From NCBI RefSeq assembly GCF_947500705.1, contig NZ_CANMSY010000007.1, positions 124,001 to 188,000 of the forward strand: a stretch of DNA of 64,000 nucleotides. The letters run 5' to 3'. The position numbers and the translations under genes were made by a program. Positions 48,674 to 58,545 of the stretch are shown piece by piece (within the stretch, counting starts at the first letter, position 1; every line of letters starts with the position of its first letter). The notes beneath the pieces were generated by a model that saw nothing but the letters and a program-made list of their open reading frames with translations, was not told the DNA's origin and did not search any database. The DNA comes from an uncultured Brachybacterium sp. Its GTDB lineage: Bacteria > Actinomycetota > Actinomycetes > Actinomycetales > Dermabacteraceae.

Positions 48674-51331
48674 TCACCAGCCGTCCTCCGAGAGATCCAC
48701 CGTGAGGGTGCCGTCCTCGGCGAGGGTCGCGGTGCCTGAGACGCGGAGCGTCGAGGTGTCCGTCTCGTCGGTGGGGGCGTCTTCGTCGTTCCAGCTCTCC
48801 TGCTGGTACGAGAAGGTCGCCTCCCCCGGGCTGTCATAGCTGGACAGGCTCCATCCCTCCGACGTCGGTTCGAGCTCGACGGTCGGGTAGGTATCGATGG
48901 TCCAGGAGCCGGAGCCCTCGACCATGCTGCTGGCCCAGGCGGAGAACGGGCAGCCCTCGGGAGAAGCCTCGGTGGACGTCGCGCACTCGTCGAGAGCCGC
49001 CTCGACCTGGGACTGGACCTCAGCGGTGCCGGCCTCGCTCAGCGCGTAGGTCGGTGCCGCGTACAGCTCGTACCAACCCTCCGGATCAGCGGGGACGAAC
49101 ACTGCGCTCTCCTCGGAGTCGATGAACTCCGAGACCTCCGGCAGGCTCACGGTGTACTGGCCCGGGAGCACAGCCGAGGCGGCGTAGCCTCCTTCGACGG
49201 CGAGGCTCTCCACCGCCACCTCCTGGCCGTTGACCAGGAGGGTGCTCGCCCCCTCGGGAACCTCCAGTACGAGATAGGCGTACTCGGTCTCGCCCATCCG
49301 CCATTCGGGGAACACCAGCGCGGTGCGGCCGTTGCGCTCCACGAGGAAGGTCCGGGTGGTGCTCACGCCGTCCTGGAACACCGTCGCGGTGACCACCACA
49401 TCATCGTCCCCGGACTTCTCCGAGTCGAGGATCTCGTAGCTGCTGATGCGGTTCTCTGCGGAGCCAGCGATCGCGTTGGTCAGCAGCACCTGCTGGGCCG
49501 TGGGTGCGTTCGGGGCGGAAATCTCCACAGCCTGGGCGGCGTCCCCCTCCTGCAGGGCGCTGAGATACGCCTCAACCCGCTTCTCCGGGGAGAACACTGT
49601 GGAGGAGATGACGTTGAACGCGATCGCGATCCCCACCAGCAGAACGAAGGCGCCGCCGACGGCGATGCCGCCGCGGATCAGGAGCTTGCGCGCCTTCGGA
49701 GAGAGCGGCGCGGCAGGAGCCTGTTTCTGGACGGGCGCTGCTGCGGTGGCCGCGGCCGATACGCCGCCCAGCGCCACGGTCTCGTGAACATGGCCGGCCG
49801 CGGTCGGCTCGGCGGTCGCTACAGCGGCCGTGCCTGCGAGGGCCGGTGCCAGCGGACGCCGGAACCAGGACAGCACCTTCGCCGGGATGAAGGGCGCGGC
49901 CAGCGGAGTCACGAAGCGCGAGAGCAGCTCCACGATCACGCCAGCGAGGCCTGCCAGCAGCGGGGTCCACGCGGCGAGCCCCAGGGACGCGCCGATCACC
50001 TCGCCGTCGCCGAAGGTGCCGGAGTAGCCCACCGAGGCCGAGAACCGAGCGAGGATCAGCAGCCCGAGCGCGCCGACGAAGTAGACCACCGGCAGCGCAG
50101 CCCACGAGACCGCGAGGGCGACCACATTGTTCGGCACCACCTGGCGCTGGTGCTGCCACAGCAGCGCAGCCAGGAGCAGGCCGACGGGGATCAGCACCAG
50201 GGCGCCCAGCCACACGTACCAGGGCATCGAGAACACCGAGAAGAACTCGCTGCCGGTGACGCCGAACTCGTCGAGCAGGCCGGAGCCGGTAATCGAGGCG
50301 CTGAGGGAGGACAGCAGGTCCATGCCCGTGAGGTAGGACAGGACGTAGCCGCCCAGCAAGGGCAGCAGCAGGATGACGTACAGCATCGGCGGGGTGTCCC
50401 CGTCGATCAGCGCCTGGATGGTGGTGACCACCGTGATGCCTGCGAAGGCCAGCACCGTGATGAGCAGCGCGTGGGCGAGGGCGAGCTTGAAGCCGGCGGT
50501 GAGGTCGGTGACCAGCGGCCACCAGGACGGGCGCGAGCGCAGGCTGATCCGGCCGAGCGCATGCGCGAGAGTGAGGAGGAGGAACGCACCGAAGAAGGTG
50601 TCGAAGCCTGCCGCGTGCAGACGCAGCGTGAGGTCCTCGTCGACCGGGATCGGCTGCGCGAAGATCAGCGCGGCGAGCACGGTGACCAGGGCGACCACGA
50701 AGCTGGTGAGGACGGCGGAGACCCAGATGCCCAGCTTTCCGGCAGCTTGGCGACGCTGCACGAAGCGGCCACCGTAGAAGCTCAGCAGCGCCATCACCAC
50801 GGTGATCACGCCGGGCAGCAGGCGGATCGATGCACTGACGCTCTCACCGTCGAAGGTCTCGCTGAAGCCGAGGGAGCCCAGCATCCCCATCGCGACCAGC
50901 TGGAAAGGGAAGCGAAGCGCCGAGGCGATGCCGCTGAGTGCCTGGTCAGGCTGGATGTCCATGCCCTCGAGCGTGGCCTCGACCGGGTTGCCCATGCCGG
51001 CGATCGCGGCCGCGATCGCGAGCAGCACTATCGCCAGCACGGAGACGAGGATGCCGCCGAGATAGGTGACGCCACCGACCGCGAGCGACGGCAGCGGGTT
51101 GGTCAGGCCGGCGGCGCCCAGCTTCTGCTTCAGCTGCTCAGGAGTCATCCCGGTGGCGGCGACCGGAGCTGGCGCGTATCCCTGGGGTGCCGGAGAACCC
51201 GGGCCGACGGGAGCGCCCTGCGGCGCCGGTGAGCCGTGCTGAGGCTCCTGCGACGGTCCTGCGTTGTACTGCTGGGGATCCTGCGAGTGCGGATCCTGCG
51301 ACGGGTACTGTCCCCCACCAGGCACAGTCAT
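48674..51331 (-). CDS. large polytopic membrane protein with extracellular domain
   Basis: 885 aa from the ATG at 51331, with GGAAGGA 7 nt upstream. A Gln/Pro/Ser-rich cytoplasmic tail (PSQDPHSQDPQQYNAGPS) of about 70 residues is followed by about ten helices in two groups. A final helix (GGIAVGGAFVLLVGIAIAFNVI, about 595-615) leads to an exported region of about 270 residues. That part starts with a DUF4878-like helix (SPEKRVEAYLSALQEGDAAQAVEI) and carries one Cys pair (LDECATSTEASPEGCPF). No catalytic motif seen; the role is unknown. Confidence 0.8.
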   Translation of the reverse strand: MTVPGGGQYPSQDPHSQDPQQYNAGPSQEPQHGSPAPQGAPVGPGSPAPQGYAPAPVAATGMTPEQLKQKLGAAGLTNPLPSLAVGGVTYLGGILVSVLAIVLLAIAAAIAGMGNPVEATLEGMDIQPDQALSGIASALRFPFQLVAMGMLGSLGFSETFDGESVSASIRLLPGVITVVMALLSFYGGRFVQRRQAAGKLGIWVSAVLTSFVVALVTVLAALIFAQPIPVDEDLTLRLHAAGFDTFFGAFLLLTLAHALGRISLRSRPSWWPLVTDLTAGFKLALAHALLITVLAFAGITVVTTIQALIDGDTPPMLYVILLLPLLGGYVLSYLTGMDLLSSLSASITGSGLLDEFGVTGSEFFSVFSMPWYVWLGALVLIPVGLLLAALLWQHQRQVVPNNVVALAVSWAALPVVYFVGALGLLILARFSASVGYSGTFGDGEVIGASLGLAAWTPLLAGLAGVIVELLSRFVTPLAAPFIPAKVLSWFRRPLAPALAGTAAVATAEPTAAGHVHETVALGGVSAAATAAAPVQKQAPAAPLSPKARKLLIRGGIAVGGAFVLLVGIAIAFNVISSTVFSPEKRVEAYLSALQEGDAAQAVEISAPNAPTAQQVLLTNAIAGSAENRISSYEILDSEKSGDDDVVVTATVFQDGVSTTRTFLVERNGRTALVFPEWRMGETEYAYLVLEVPEGASTLLVNGQEVAVESLAVEGGYAASAVLPGQYTVSLPEVSEFIDSEESAVFVPADPEGWYELYAAPTYALSEAGTAEVQSQVEAALDECATSTEASPEGCPFSAWASSMVEGSGSWTIDTYPTVELEPTSEGWSLSSYDSPGEATFSYQQESWNDEDAPTDETDTSTLRVSGTATLAEDGTLTVDLSEDGW

Positions 51332-51512
51332 GTGCGTTCCTTCCGAGTCGTCGAACGATTCGATGCGACGTGGTCCCGGATTCGACAGCACAACAGAGCG
51401 CGTCAGAGCGCTCTGTTCTACACAGCCCCCACCCAGGTGTCCCCCACGACCCTCACAGATTACCGACATCTGTCCGAGGCGCCAACCTCACCAGCAGGAA
51501 TACGCATCCCGG

Positions 51513-52367
51513 TCAGCGCCGCCAGAGCTCCTGGGCAGTGGCCCCGGCCCGGAACCCGAAGGCCTCGACCATGGCCACGGCCTCCGGGAACCCGTGCGCC
51601 AGGGCATGGGGCGCGTGCGCGTCGCTGCCGAAGCTGATCGCCCGGCCACCTTCCTCGCTCCACCACCGGGGCATCCACGGCCAGAGCCGTCGGGTGTTCA
51701 TCTCCAGTGCCCGACCGCTGTCCGCGATCGCCCGCAGCGCGGTGCGGAACTCCTCTTCGAAACGCCGGGGGTTCACCGGACCCTCGGTTTCTTCGGGCCA
51801 GTACCGCAGCGCGTAGTCGAGGTGGGTGACGATCTCGAAGGGCTCGTCGCCCGCCACCAGGGCTGGGACCTCGGCGAGGTAGCGGCGGATCACCTCGTCA
51901 GCCGGCAGGCGCCGGAACAGGGTGTTGGGTTCGACCCGTCGACCCTCGAACTCGAGGGTGTGCAGAGAGCCGATGACCAGGTCGAAGTCACTGAGGTCCA
52001 GCTGCTGCCGCACGGCCTCGGCGCGCAGATGGGGCTGACCGAACTCGAGGCCAGTACCGATTCGCAGCTCGGGGAAGGCAGCTCGACAGCGGTCGATGCT
52101 CTCGAGATAGCCGTTGAGATCGAAGCGGGGCACGTGGACGATCCCGTCCGCGTCGAGCAGGTGGCGCTCATGGTCCGCGAAATCTTCCGGATCGCTGAAC
52201 CAGGCGTCCTCGAGGTCGAGGTGCTCGGTGAAGAACAGCGCAGGCAGCCCGATGCGCACGGCCCGGACGCACGTCGCCTCCATCGTGCCGCGCGCGGCGG
52301 AATCGGGGCCACCCGTGTCCCAGGAGAACTCGCTGTGGACGTGGCTGTCGGCGGGGAGCATGGTCAT
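51513..52367 (-). CDS. PHP-domain hydrolase, histidinol-phosphatase-like
   Basis: 284 aa from the ATG at 52367 (an ATG 18 nt upstream is an alternative). PHP metal-binding blocks are HVHSEFSWD, FFTEHLD, IGSLHTL, THLDYALRYW and SFGSDAHAPHALAHGF. The family includes HisK-type phosphatases and other phosphoesterases; this member is of that size, but a his locus is absent, so the substrate is open. It is located between a membrane protein and metE, same strand, and could be read by its own CACCCT element 6 nt from the start. Confidence 0.85.
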   Translation of the reverse strand: MTMLPADSHVHSEFSWDTGGPDSAARGTMEATCVRAVRIGLPALFFTEHLDLEDAWFSDPEDFADHERHLLDADGIVHVPRFDLNGYLESIDRCRAAFPELRIGTGLEFGQPHLRAEAVRQQLDLSDFDLVIGSLHTLEFEGRRVEPNTLFRRLPADEVIRRYLAEVPALVAGDEPFEIVTHLDYALRYWPEETEGPVNPRRFEEEFRTALRAIADSGRALEMNTRRLWPWMPRWWSEEGGRAISFGSDAHAPHALAHGFPEAVAMVEAFGFRAGATAQELWRR

Positions 52368-52373
52368 GGAGCC

Positions 52374-52379
52374 AGGGTG
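52374..52379 (-). promoter_or_regulatory. -10-like element CACCCT, leaderless PHP gene
   Basis: CACCCT, 6 nt, ATG at 52367. Only the A2 and T6 positions fit, so this is a weaker case. Confidence 0.35.
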
Positions 52380-52431
52380 GCACATCGGTCTCGCCGCGCC
52401 ACCCCGGCGCCCAGTCCTGAGGAGCCCGGGC

Positions 52432-54816
52432 TCAGGCGACCACGGTCGCCTCGGCCCGCACCTGACGGACCGCCTGGACGAGATGGCGCAGGCTGGCCTC
52501 GGTCTCGGCGTAGCCGCGGGTCTTCAGGCCGCAGTCGGGATTGACCCACAGCCGCTCCGGGCCCACCACGGCGCGGGCGCGGCGCAGCTGCTCGGCGATC
52601 TCCTCGGCCGCGGGGACGCGCGGGGAGTGGATGTCCCAGACACCGGGGCCGATGCCGCGAGGGAAGGCACCGGGGTCGATCGCCTCGAGGATCTCGCCCC
52701 GGGAGCGCGCCGATTCGATCGAGGTGACGTCCGCATTCAGGGCGTCGATCGCACCGACGACCACGTTGAACTCGCTGTAGCAGAGGTGGGTGTGGATCTG
52801 GGTGGCAGTCTCCACGCCGGAGGTCGCCAGCCGGAAGGAGCGCACGGACCAGTCCAGATAGTCCGCCTGCTGTGCCTCCCGCAGCGGGAGCAGCTCGCGC
52901 AGCGCGGGCTCGTCGACCTGGACGATCCGGATCCCGGCGGCCTCGAGGTCGGTCACCTCGTCGCGCAGGGCGAGACCCACCTGGGCGGCGGTGTCCCCGA
53001 GAGGCTGATCATCGCGCACGAAGGACCAGGCCAGGATGGTGACGGGGCCGGTGAGCATGCCCTTGACGGGGCGCGGGGTGAGCGACTGGGCGTAGGTCGC
53101 CCAGCCCACCGTGATGGGGGCGGGGCGGTGCACGTCGCCGAACAGGATCGAGGGGCGGGTGCAGCGGGAGCCGTAGGACTGCACCCAGCCGTGCTCGGTG
53201 GTCGCGAAGCCGCCGAGGTTCTCCGCGAAATACTGGACCATGTCGTTGCGCTCGGGCTCGCCGTGGACCAGGACGTCCAGGCCCAGCTCCTCCTGAAGGG
53301 CGATCACGCGGGCGATCTCGTCCTTCATCGCCTGCTCGTAGCCGGCGTCGTCCAGCTCTCCGCGGCGATGGGCGGCACGGGCGGCGCGCACCTCCCCCAC
53401 CTGCGGGAAGGAGCCGATGGTGGTGATGGGCAGATCCGGCAGACCGAGGGCCGCGCGCTGAGCCTCGGCCCGCTCCTCGTAGGCGGCGCGCTCGGTGTCC
53501 GCGGTCGTGGCGGAGGCAGCGCGCTCGCGCACGGCGGGCACCTGCACGCCCTCGAAGGTGCGCGGCACGGAGCGCGGCCCGTCGACGTCTCCGGGCTCGA
53601 CGCCGCCAGCGGCGAGGGCGACGATCTCGGTGATCTTCTCGTCGGCGAAGGCCAGGGTGGCCACGAGTTCGGCGGGCAGCGAGGCCTCGAGAGCAAGGGT
53701 GTGCGGGACGTGCTGGAGTGACACGGAGGTGGAGACGGAGATCGCGTCCGCCTCTCCCCCAGCCTCGGTGACGCGTCGGCGCAGCTCGGCCAGGCGAGCA
53801 GCGGCGGTGGGCAGCTCGGTGCGCCAGACGGAACGGCCCTCGATGAGCCCGGCGACCAGCTGCACGGTGTCGACGCCGTCGAGCTGGGCGACAGTGGGCA
53901 GCTCACCCCGGGTGAGGTCGAGGTGCACGGCCTCGGCGCCGGTGGCCAGCAGTGTCGGCAGCAGATCACCGATCCCGCCGTACGGGGTCGTGATCAGCAG
54001 CTGCGGGCGGTCCGCGCCTGCGGCGAGGCGGCCGACGGAGCGCTGCAGGACGGCGGTCAGGGCCGACTGGTCCAGGCGCTGGTCGGCGGCGAGCGCGGGC
54101 TCGTCGAGCTGCACCCAGGGAGCGCCGGCCGCGGCGAGGCGGGAGAGCAGCTGCGCGTACACAGCCACGATGTCGTCCAGGCGGTCCAGCGGATCGAAGC
54201 TCTCCGGGGCGCCCACCTGCGCTTTCGCGAGCAGCAGCAGGGTCAGCGGTCCCACCAGCACGGGGCGGGTGCCGGCGCCGTCCTCGAAGGACTCTCGGAA
54301 GAGGTCCACGACGCGGGTGGAGGCGAGGTGGAGGTCGGTGTCGGGGCCGATCTCGGGGACCAGGTAGTGGTAGTTGGTGTCGAACCACTTGGTCATCTCC
54401 AGCGGCGGCTGCTCTTCTTCTCCGCGCGCGACGCCGCGGGCGAGGGCGAAGAGTCCGTCGTCGTCGATCGTGCCGTCGGCGCCGAGCACGGAGGCGAAGC
54501 GATCCGGGACGATCCCGACGGCGAGCGCGGCGTCGAGCACCTGGTCGTAGAGGGAGAACGACTCGGGCGCGGCGCTCGCGGCATCGAGGCCCAGCGCGGC
54601 GAGGCGCGTGCGGGTGGCGCGGCGCAGCGTGCGGGTGCGGCGGGTGAACTCGGCGTGGTCGATGCGGCCGGCCCAGTAGGCCTCCTCGGCCTTCTTCAGC
54701 TCCCGGTCGGGGCCGATGCGGGGGTAGCCGACAGGGGTGGCGGCGGGCAGCGGCGCGTTCTGCGCCGACACTGCGGACTGCGGGCTCTGGCCGGGCTGCG
54801 TGGTCTGGGCGGTCAT
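52432..54816 (-). CDS. metE: 5-methyltetrahydropteroyltriglutamate-homocysteine methyltransferase, cobalamin-independent
   Basis: 794 aa. It transfers the methyl group from methyl-THF-glutamate to homocysteine, making methionine without B12. Motifs include VGYPRIGPDRELKKAEEAYW at the start, VLVHGEPERNDMVQYF, zinc ligands in IHTHLCYSEF and the C-terminal NPDCGLKTRGYAE. Its ATG overlaps the metF stop by 4 bp, so the pair is one operon. The N-terminal extension of about 25 residues is Gln/Pro/Ala-rich. Confidence 0.97.
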   Translation of the reverse strand: MTAQTTQPGQSPQSAVSAQNAPLPAATPVGYPRIGPDRELKKAEEAYWAGRIDHAEFTRRTRTLRRATRTRLAALGLDAASAAPESFSLYDQVLDAALAVGIVPDRFASVLGADGTIDDDGLFALARGVARGEEEQPPLEMTKWFDTNYHYLVPEIGPDTDLHLASTRVVDLFRESFEDGAGTRPVLVGPLTLLLLAKAQVGAPESFDPLDRLDDIVAVYAQLLSRLAAAGAPWVQLDEPALAADQRLDQSALTAVLQRSVGRLAAGADRPQLLITTPYGGIGDLLPTLLATGAEAVHLDLTRGELPTVAQLDGVDTVQLVAGLIEGRSVWRTELPTAAARLAELRRRVTEAGGEADAISVSTSVSLQHVPHTLALEASLPAELVATLAFADEKITEIVALAAGGVEPGDVDGPRSVPRTFEGVQVPAVRERAASATTADTERAAYEERAEAQRAALGLPDLPITTIGSFPQVGEVRAARAAHRRGELDDAGYEQAMKDEIARVIALQEELGLDVLVHGEPERNDMVQYFAENLGGFATTEHGWVQSYGSRCTRPSILFGDVHRPAPITVGWATYAQSLTPRPVKGMLTGPVTILAWSFVRDDQPLGDTAAQVGLALRDEVTDLEAAGIRIVQVDEPALRELLPLREAQQADYLDWSVRSFRLATSGVETATQIHTHLCYSEFNVVVGAIDALNADVTSIESARSRGEILEAIDPGAFPRGIGPGVWDIHSPRVPAAEEIAEQLRRARAVVGPERLWVNPDCGLKTRGYAETEASLRHLVQAVRQVRAEATVVA

Positions 54817-55754
54817 CGGTTCTCTCCTTGCGAGGGGGTGGACCAGCGGTCCAGGTCGAGGTGGTCGAGCACGTCGAGCGCATCGGCATGCGAGTTGAAG
54901 GTGAACAGGTGCAGGCCCGGGGCTCCGGAATCGAGCACGCGGCGGGCGAGGTCCACGGTGAAGCGCACCCCGATCCGTCGGCGTTCGGTGTCGTCGGCAG
55001 CGATCTCCAACTGGTGGAGGAGTTCGCGCGGGGGTTCGACGCCGCTCATCGCGGCCAGGCGCTGCAGGCGCCGCGCGTTCGTGGCGGGGACCAGTCCGGG
55101 CACCAGCGGCATCCGGACCCCCGCGGCGCGGGAGCGCTCGAGCAGATGGCAGTACGCCGCGGGATCGAAGAACACCTGGGTGATCGCGAAATCTGCCCCT
55201 GCGCGCTCCTTGGCCACCAGCACCTCGGTGTCGTGGCTGGTGGTGGGTGATTCGGGATGGCGGTGCGGATAGGCGGCCACCCCGATGCTCACCCGCCCGC
55301 CCGCGAGGCTCGCGGTGCGCTCTCGCTCGATGGCGCGGATCAGCTCCACCAGCGGCCGGGCGAAGGGGATCTCGTCCTCCTCGAGCCGGTGGCCCGCAGG
55401 CTGGTCGCCGCGCAGGGCGAGCAGCCCGCGCACGCCGCGGTCCAGCAGCGCGTGGATGATCGTCTCCAGCTGCACGCGGGAAGAGCCCACCGAGGTGAGG
55501 TGCACCAGCGGGCGCAGCGACGTCTCGGCCAGGACGTGCTCGGTCAGCTCGAGGACCCGGGCGAGATTCCCGTGGCCGGCCCGGCTGGTCACCGAGACGT
55601 GATCGGGAGCAGTGGCTTCGAGCTGGGTGATGGTCTCACGCAGCCGCTCGAAGGAGACGTCCGAGCGCGCGGGGAACAGCTCGTAGCTGAGCGCGGGGCG
55701 GTGGCGCACCGGGGCGGTGCGCTCGAGCTCGGGCAGCGTCGTGGTGGCGGACAT
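54813..55754 (-). CDS. metF: methylenetetrahydrofolate reductase
   Basis: 313 aa. It reduces methylene-THF to methyl-THF, the donor for MetE. The FAD-binding TIM barrel shows SYELFPARSD, HVSVTSRAG, RGLLALRGDQPAG, YPHRHPES and DFAITQVFFD. It is the first gene of the metF-metE operon. A palindromic site (55799-55812) lies 45 bp upstream. Confidence 0.95.
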   Translation of the reverse strand: MSATTTLPELERTAPVRHRPALSYELFPARSDVSFERLRETITQLEATAPDHVSVTSRAGHGNLARVLELTEHVLAETSLRPLVHLTSVGSSRVQLETIIHALLDRGVRGLLALRGDQPAGHRLEEDEIPFARPLVELIRAIERERTASLAGGRVSIGVAAYPHRHPESPTTSHDTEVLVAKERAGADFAITQVFFDPAAYCHLLERSRAAGVRMPLVPGLVPATNARRLQRLAAMSGVEPPRELLHQLEIAADDTERRRIGVRFTVDLARRVLDSGAPGLHLFTFNSHADALDVLDHLDLDRWSTPSQGENR

Positions 55755-55798
55755 GGCGGGAAAGATATGTTCTGCTGTCCGGGCGAGGGAAGGATCGT

Positions 55799-55812
55799 GT
55801 TCACGTGTGAAC
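55799..55812. promoter_or_regulatory. palindrome GTTCAC-GT-GTGAAC upstream of metF
   Basis: A perfect 6-bp inverted repeat with 2-bp spacer, 45 bp upstream of metF. It is a candidate operator for methionine or folate control; it is not the McbR consensus I know, and no SAM-riboswitch signature is visible. Confidence 0.35.
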
Positions 55813-55921
55813 TTGCGCGACGGAGGGCCGCGCTCAGCCCTGATCCACCGATGGTGATCGGTGGAGTCGGGTCCGAGGTTGACTTGCGTTCGAGACCACC
55901 GGCGTTCCGCAGAATTCGGGG

Positions 55922-56393
55922 ATGCTCACCAAGCTGGACAAGCTGATCGACGGCACCGACAAGCTATGCCCCACCACGCGGGCGGAGATGAAGTGCCGGA
56001 TCTCGACGATGCCGGGGCTGAACTGGTACCTGCGCACCACCAGCACCTGGCTGCTGCCGGTCCACAAGAAGGCCATCGAGCGAGAGACGAGCCTCGATGG
56101 GAAGTACCTGCTGCTCTCCTCGGACCTACATCTGTCCGCGGAGGACCTCGCTCTGGGCTACAAGCAGCTGCTCGAGGTCGAACGCGGCTGGCGAGACATG
56201 AAATCCACGCTCGACCTGCGGCCAGTGTTCCACCGCTGTGAGGACCGCATCCGTTCCCACATCGCTACGTGCTGGCTCACGCTGCTGACAACCCGGCCGC
56301 TGGAGATCTCCACCGACCAGACCTGGAACCAGGTACGTCGCCAGGTCCAGCGCCTCCACCAGGTCACCCTCGCAGGCGACGACGGCACCGTAC
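55922..56393 (+). pseudogene. truncated IS1634/IS4-type transposase remnant
   Basis: Only the C-terminal third of a DDE transposase survives. Typical segments are IERETSLDGKYLLLSSDLHL, SAEDLALGYKQLLEVERGWR and LDLRPVFHRCEDRIRSHIATCW. The N-terminal part is missing, and the frame is cut at the IS3 end at 56394, just after GDDGTV. The right flank of the IS3 does not continue it, so one flank was lost. Confidence 0.8.
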
Positions 56394-56417
56394 TGAATCG
56401 GCCCAGGTTCTCTGCCG

Positions 56418-57374
56418 CTACTTTGCGGGTTCGGGCTCTCGGGCGAGGGCCTCGTAGTGGAGCGTCTCGGACTCTACCGGGGTCAGCATCCCCAGGGAGC
56501 CGTGGAGGCGTCGGTTTTTGTACCAGTCGACCCAGCCGGCAGTCGCGAACTCGACGTCCGAGAGCGTCCGGAACGGGCCGTGGTGGAAGACGGTGGTGCG
56601 GATGCACTCGGTCTTGAACAGCCCATTGACCGTCTCCATGAGCGCGTTATCGAACGCATCGCCGACGGTCCCGATCGAGGGAGCGATGCCCTCGAGGTCG
56701 AGGTGCTCGGTGTACCGGATCGACGTGTACTGCGATCCGGCATCGCTGTGCGCCACCAAAGAGCCTGGTGAGACCTGGTTTCCTTCGCGTTCCCGCTGCC
56801 ACAGCGCGATCCGCAGTGGCGTCATGACGAGATCGGTGCGCATGCTCGAGGACGCGTGCCAGCCCACGATCCGCTGAGCGAACACGTCGACGACGAACGC
56901 GACGTACACGAACCCGGCCCAGGTGCGAACGTAAGTGAAATCGGTGACCCAGACCAGGTTCGGAGCCGGGGCCGTGAAGTCGCGATTGAGCAGGTCACCC
57001 GCCCGTTTCCCATTAGGGTTCGGGGTGGTGGTGCGCAGCTTCTTCGCCCGCCGAATACCTTCGAGGCCGAGGGTGCGCATCGCCCGGTCCACCGCCCCAC
57101 GGGAGGTGCCGGCCAGGCCTTCCTGACGGCGGAGCAGCGCGACCCACTTCCGCCGCCCGTAGAGCCCTTCAGGGGTCATCTGCCACCGCTGGGTGGTGGC
57201 GTTGAACGTCCAGGCCAGGGTACGGATCTTGTCCTCGACCAGAGCGTCTGTGCCGGTGCAGGCCGCGATGCGGGGCGGTCTCTTCCAGCCCCGATAGATT
57301 CGTGCAGCGATCTCCAGGCCCTGCTGGCGCAGGACGCGGAGGATCGACTCGACTGCATACCCTTCGGCTCTCAT
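56418..57374 (-). CDS. IS3 transposase OrfB (DDE integrase)
   Basis: 318 aa, with the rve integrase core: WVTDFTYVRTWAGFVYVAFV (first D), HSDAGSQYTSIRY (second D) and DNALMETVNGLFKTE (E). The open frame extends upstream as RPPKPLICAFIDEM, normally joined to OrfA by -1 frameshifting. The IS110 insertion separates it from OrfA, so a normal OrfAB fusion cannot be made. The DNA and the catalytic triad are otherwise intact. Confidence 0.93.
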   Translation of the reverse strand: MRAEGYAVESILRVLRQQGLEIAARIYRGWKRPPRIAACTGTDALVEDKIRTLAWTFNATTQRWQMTPEGLYGRRKWVALLRRQEGLAGTSRGAVDRAMRTLGLEGIRRAKKLRTTTPNPNGKRAGDLLNRDFTAPAPNLVWVTDFTYVRTWAGFVYVAFVVDVFAQRIVGWHASSSMRTDLVMTPLRIALWQREREGNQVSPGSLVAHSDAGSQYTSIRYTEHLDLEGIAPSIGTVGDAFDNALMETVNGLFKTECIRTTVFHHGPFRTLSDVEFATAGWVDWYKNRRLHGSLGMLTPVESETLHYEALAREPEPAK

Positions 57375-57447
57375 CTCGTCGATGAACGCGCAGATCAGCG
57401 GTTTCGGGGGTCGAGCTCCCCGATGCTCCTATGTCAAGTATGAGCGT

Positions 57448-58545
57448 TCAGGCGGCTATGAGCGTCATCGAAGACGCGGGGTCCTGCATTGTCGACGGCT
57501 CCGATGGACCAGCATTCGCAGACGTCTGGACGGCGGGGACCACGTCGGCTCGCTGTGCCGCATAGACGCGGTCCGAGAGCCGACGTCGTAACAGCCGTAG
57601 CGCCTCTTTGCGCGTCTTGCCGGCGGTGATGAGCTTGTCGTAGTAGGCGGCACCTTCTGCGCCCATCCGGATCTGGGTGAGGGCGGCCATGTGCAGGGCG
57701 GTGTTGATCGTGCGGTTCCCTCCGCGGGAGAGTCGAACGCGCACTTTGTTGCCTGACCAGACTGGGATCGGCGCGGTGCCGTTGAATCTCGCGTAGGCAT
57801 CGCGGGAGCGAAACCTGGCGATCCCCGCTGTCTCGCCGATGATCATCGCTGCGCCCAAGGTTCCCCTCCCCGGGACGGCGACCAGTGAGGGATGGCTGGC
57901 GCGCACCAGTCGACTCAGGCGGCTCTCCAGCGTGTTGATCCTGACGGTGAGCTCTCGAATGTCGACCAGGAGGTCCTGAGCGATTTCGGCCACCGCCCCT
58001 TCGACTGGCTCCAGGTACTCGATCAGCTCGTCCAGGAGGTGGTATCGGCGCAGAGCTCGAGAGGGAATCTCCAGCTCAGGATCAATTTCGTGGAGGAACC
58101 AGCGAGCTTTGGACTGCATCGCTGTGCGCCGGGCGACCAGGGTCCTGCGATGGTCTGATAGGAGCTTGATGTCCCTGGAGGCGCCCGGCAGCTCAGCGGT
58201 CGGCAAGCCCTCTTCGCGAAGTGCGACCCGGGCCACGGCCTCAGCATCAATGGGGTCCGATTTCCCGCGTTCCCGGCTGCTGCGCCTCATGCCGGCCATC
58301 AACCTGGTGTGCACGCGCACGACTCGATGGCCGGCTTCGAGCAGATCCGCCTCGAGTCGACGAGTCAGGTGTCGGCAATCCTCGACTGCGACGGTGACGT
58401 CTTCGAAGCCTTCCAGCCAGGTCATGATTTTCCGGTGCCCGGCGGCACGTGCTTCGACCGTAAGTTCCTTGATCCTGCGACCCACTTCGTCCACCGCGAC
58501 GAGCGTGTGCCAGTCCTTGTGAGCGTCGATACCGATGACAGTCAT
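57448..58545 (-). CDS. IS110 family transposase (DEDD)
   Basis: 365 aa from the ATG at 58545 with GGAAGGAA upstream. The RuvC-like N-terminal domain has D7 (GIDAHKDWH), E55 (AVEDCRH), D97 and D100 (KSDPIDAEAVARVA). The C-terminal Transposase_20 domain has PSLVAVPGRGTLGAAMIIGE and the catalytic serine S264 in PVWSGNKVRV. Members recombine by an RNA-guided strand exchange without inverted repeats. The full length and motifs suggest it is still functional. Confidence 0.94.
   Translation of the reverse strand: MTVIGIDAHKDWHTLVAVDEVGRRIKELTVEARAAGHRKIMTWLEGFEDVTVAVEDCRHLTRRLEADLLEAGHRVVRVHTRLMAGMRRSSRERGKSDPIDAEAVARVALREEGLPTAELPGASRDIKLLSDHRRTLVARRTAMQSKARWFLHEIDPELEIPSRALRRYHLLDELIEYLEPVEGAVAEIAQDLLVDIRELTVRINTLESRLSRLVRASHPSLVAVPGRGTLGAAMIIGETAGIARFRSRDAYARFNGTAPIPVWSGNKVRVRLSRGGNRTINTALHMAALTQIRMGAEGAAYYDKLITAGKTRKEALRLLRRRLSDRVYAAQRADVVPAVQTSANAGPSEPSTMQDPASSMTLIAA

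Noticed and set aside
55755-55921. A SAM or cobalamin riboswitch upstream of metF
   Set aside because: No conserved riboswitch core seen; only a short palindrome is present.
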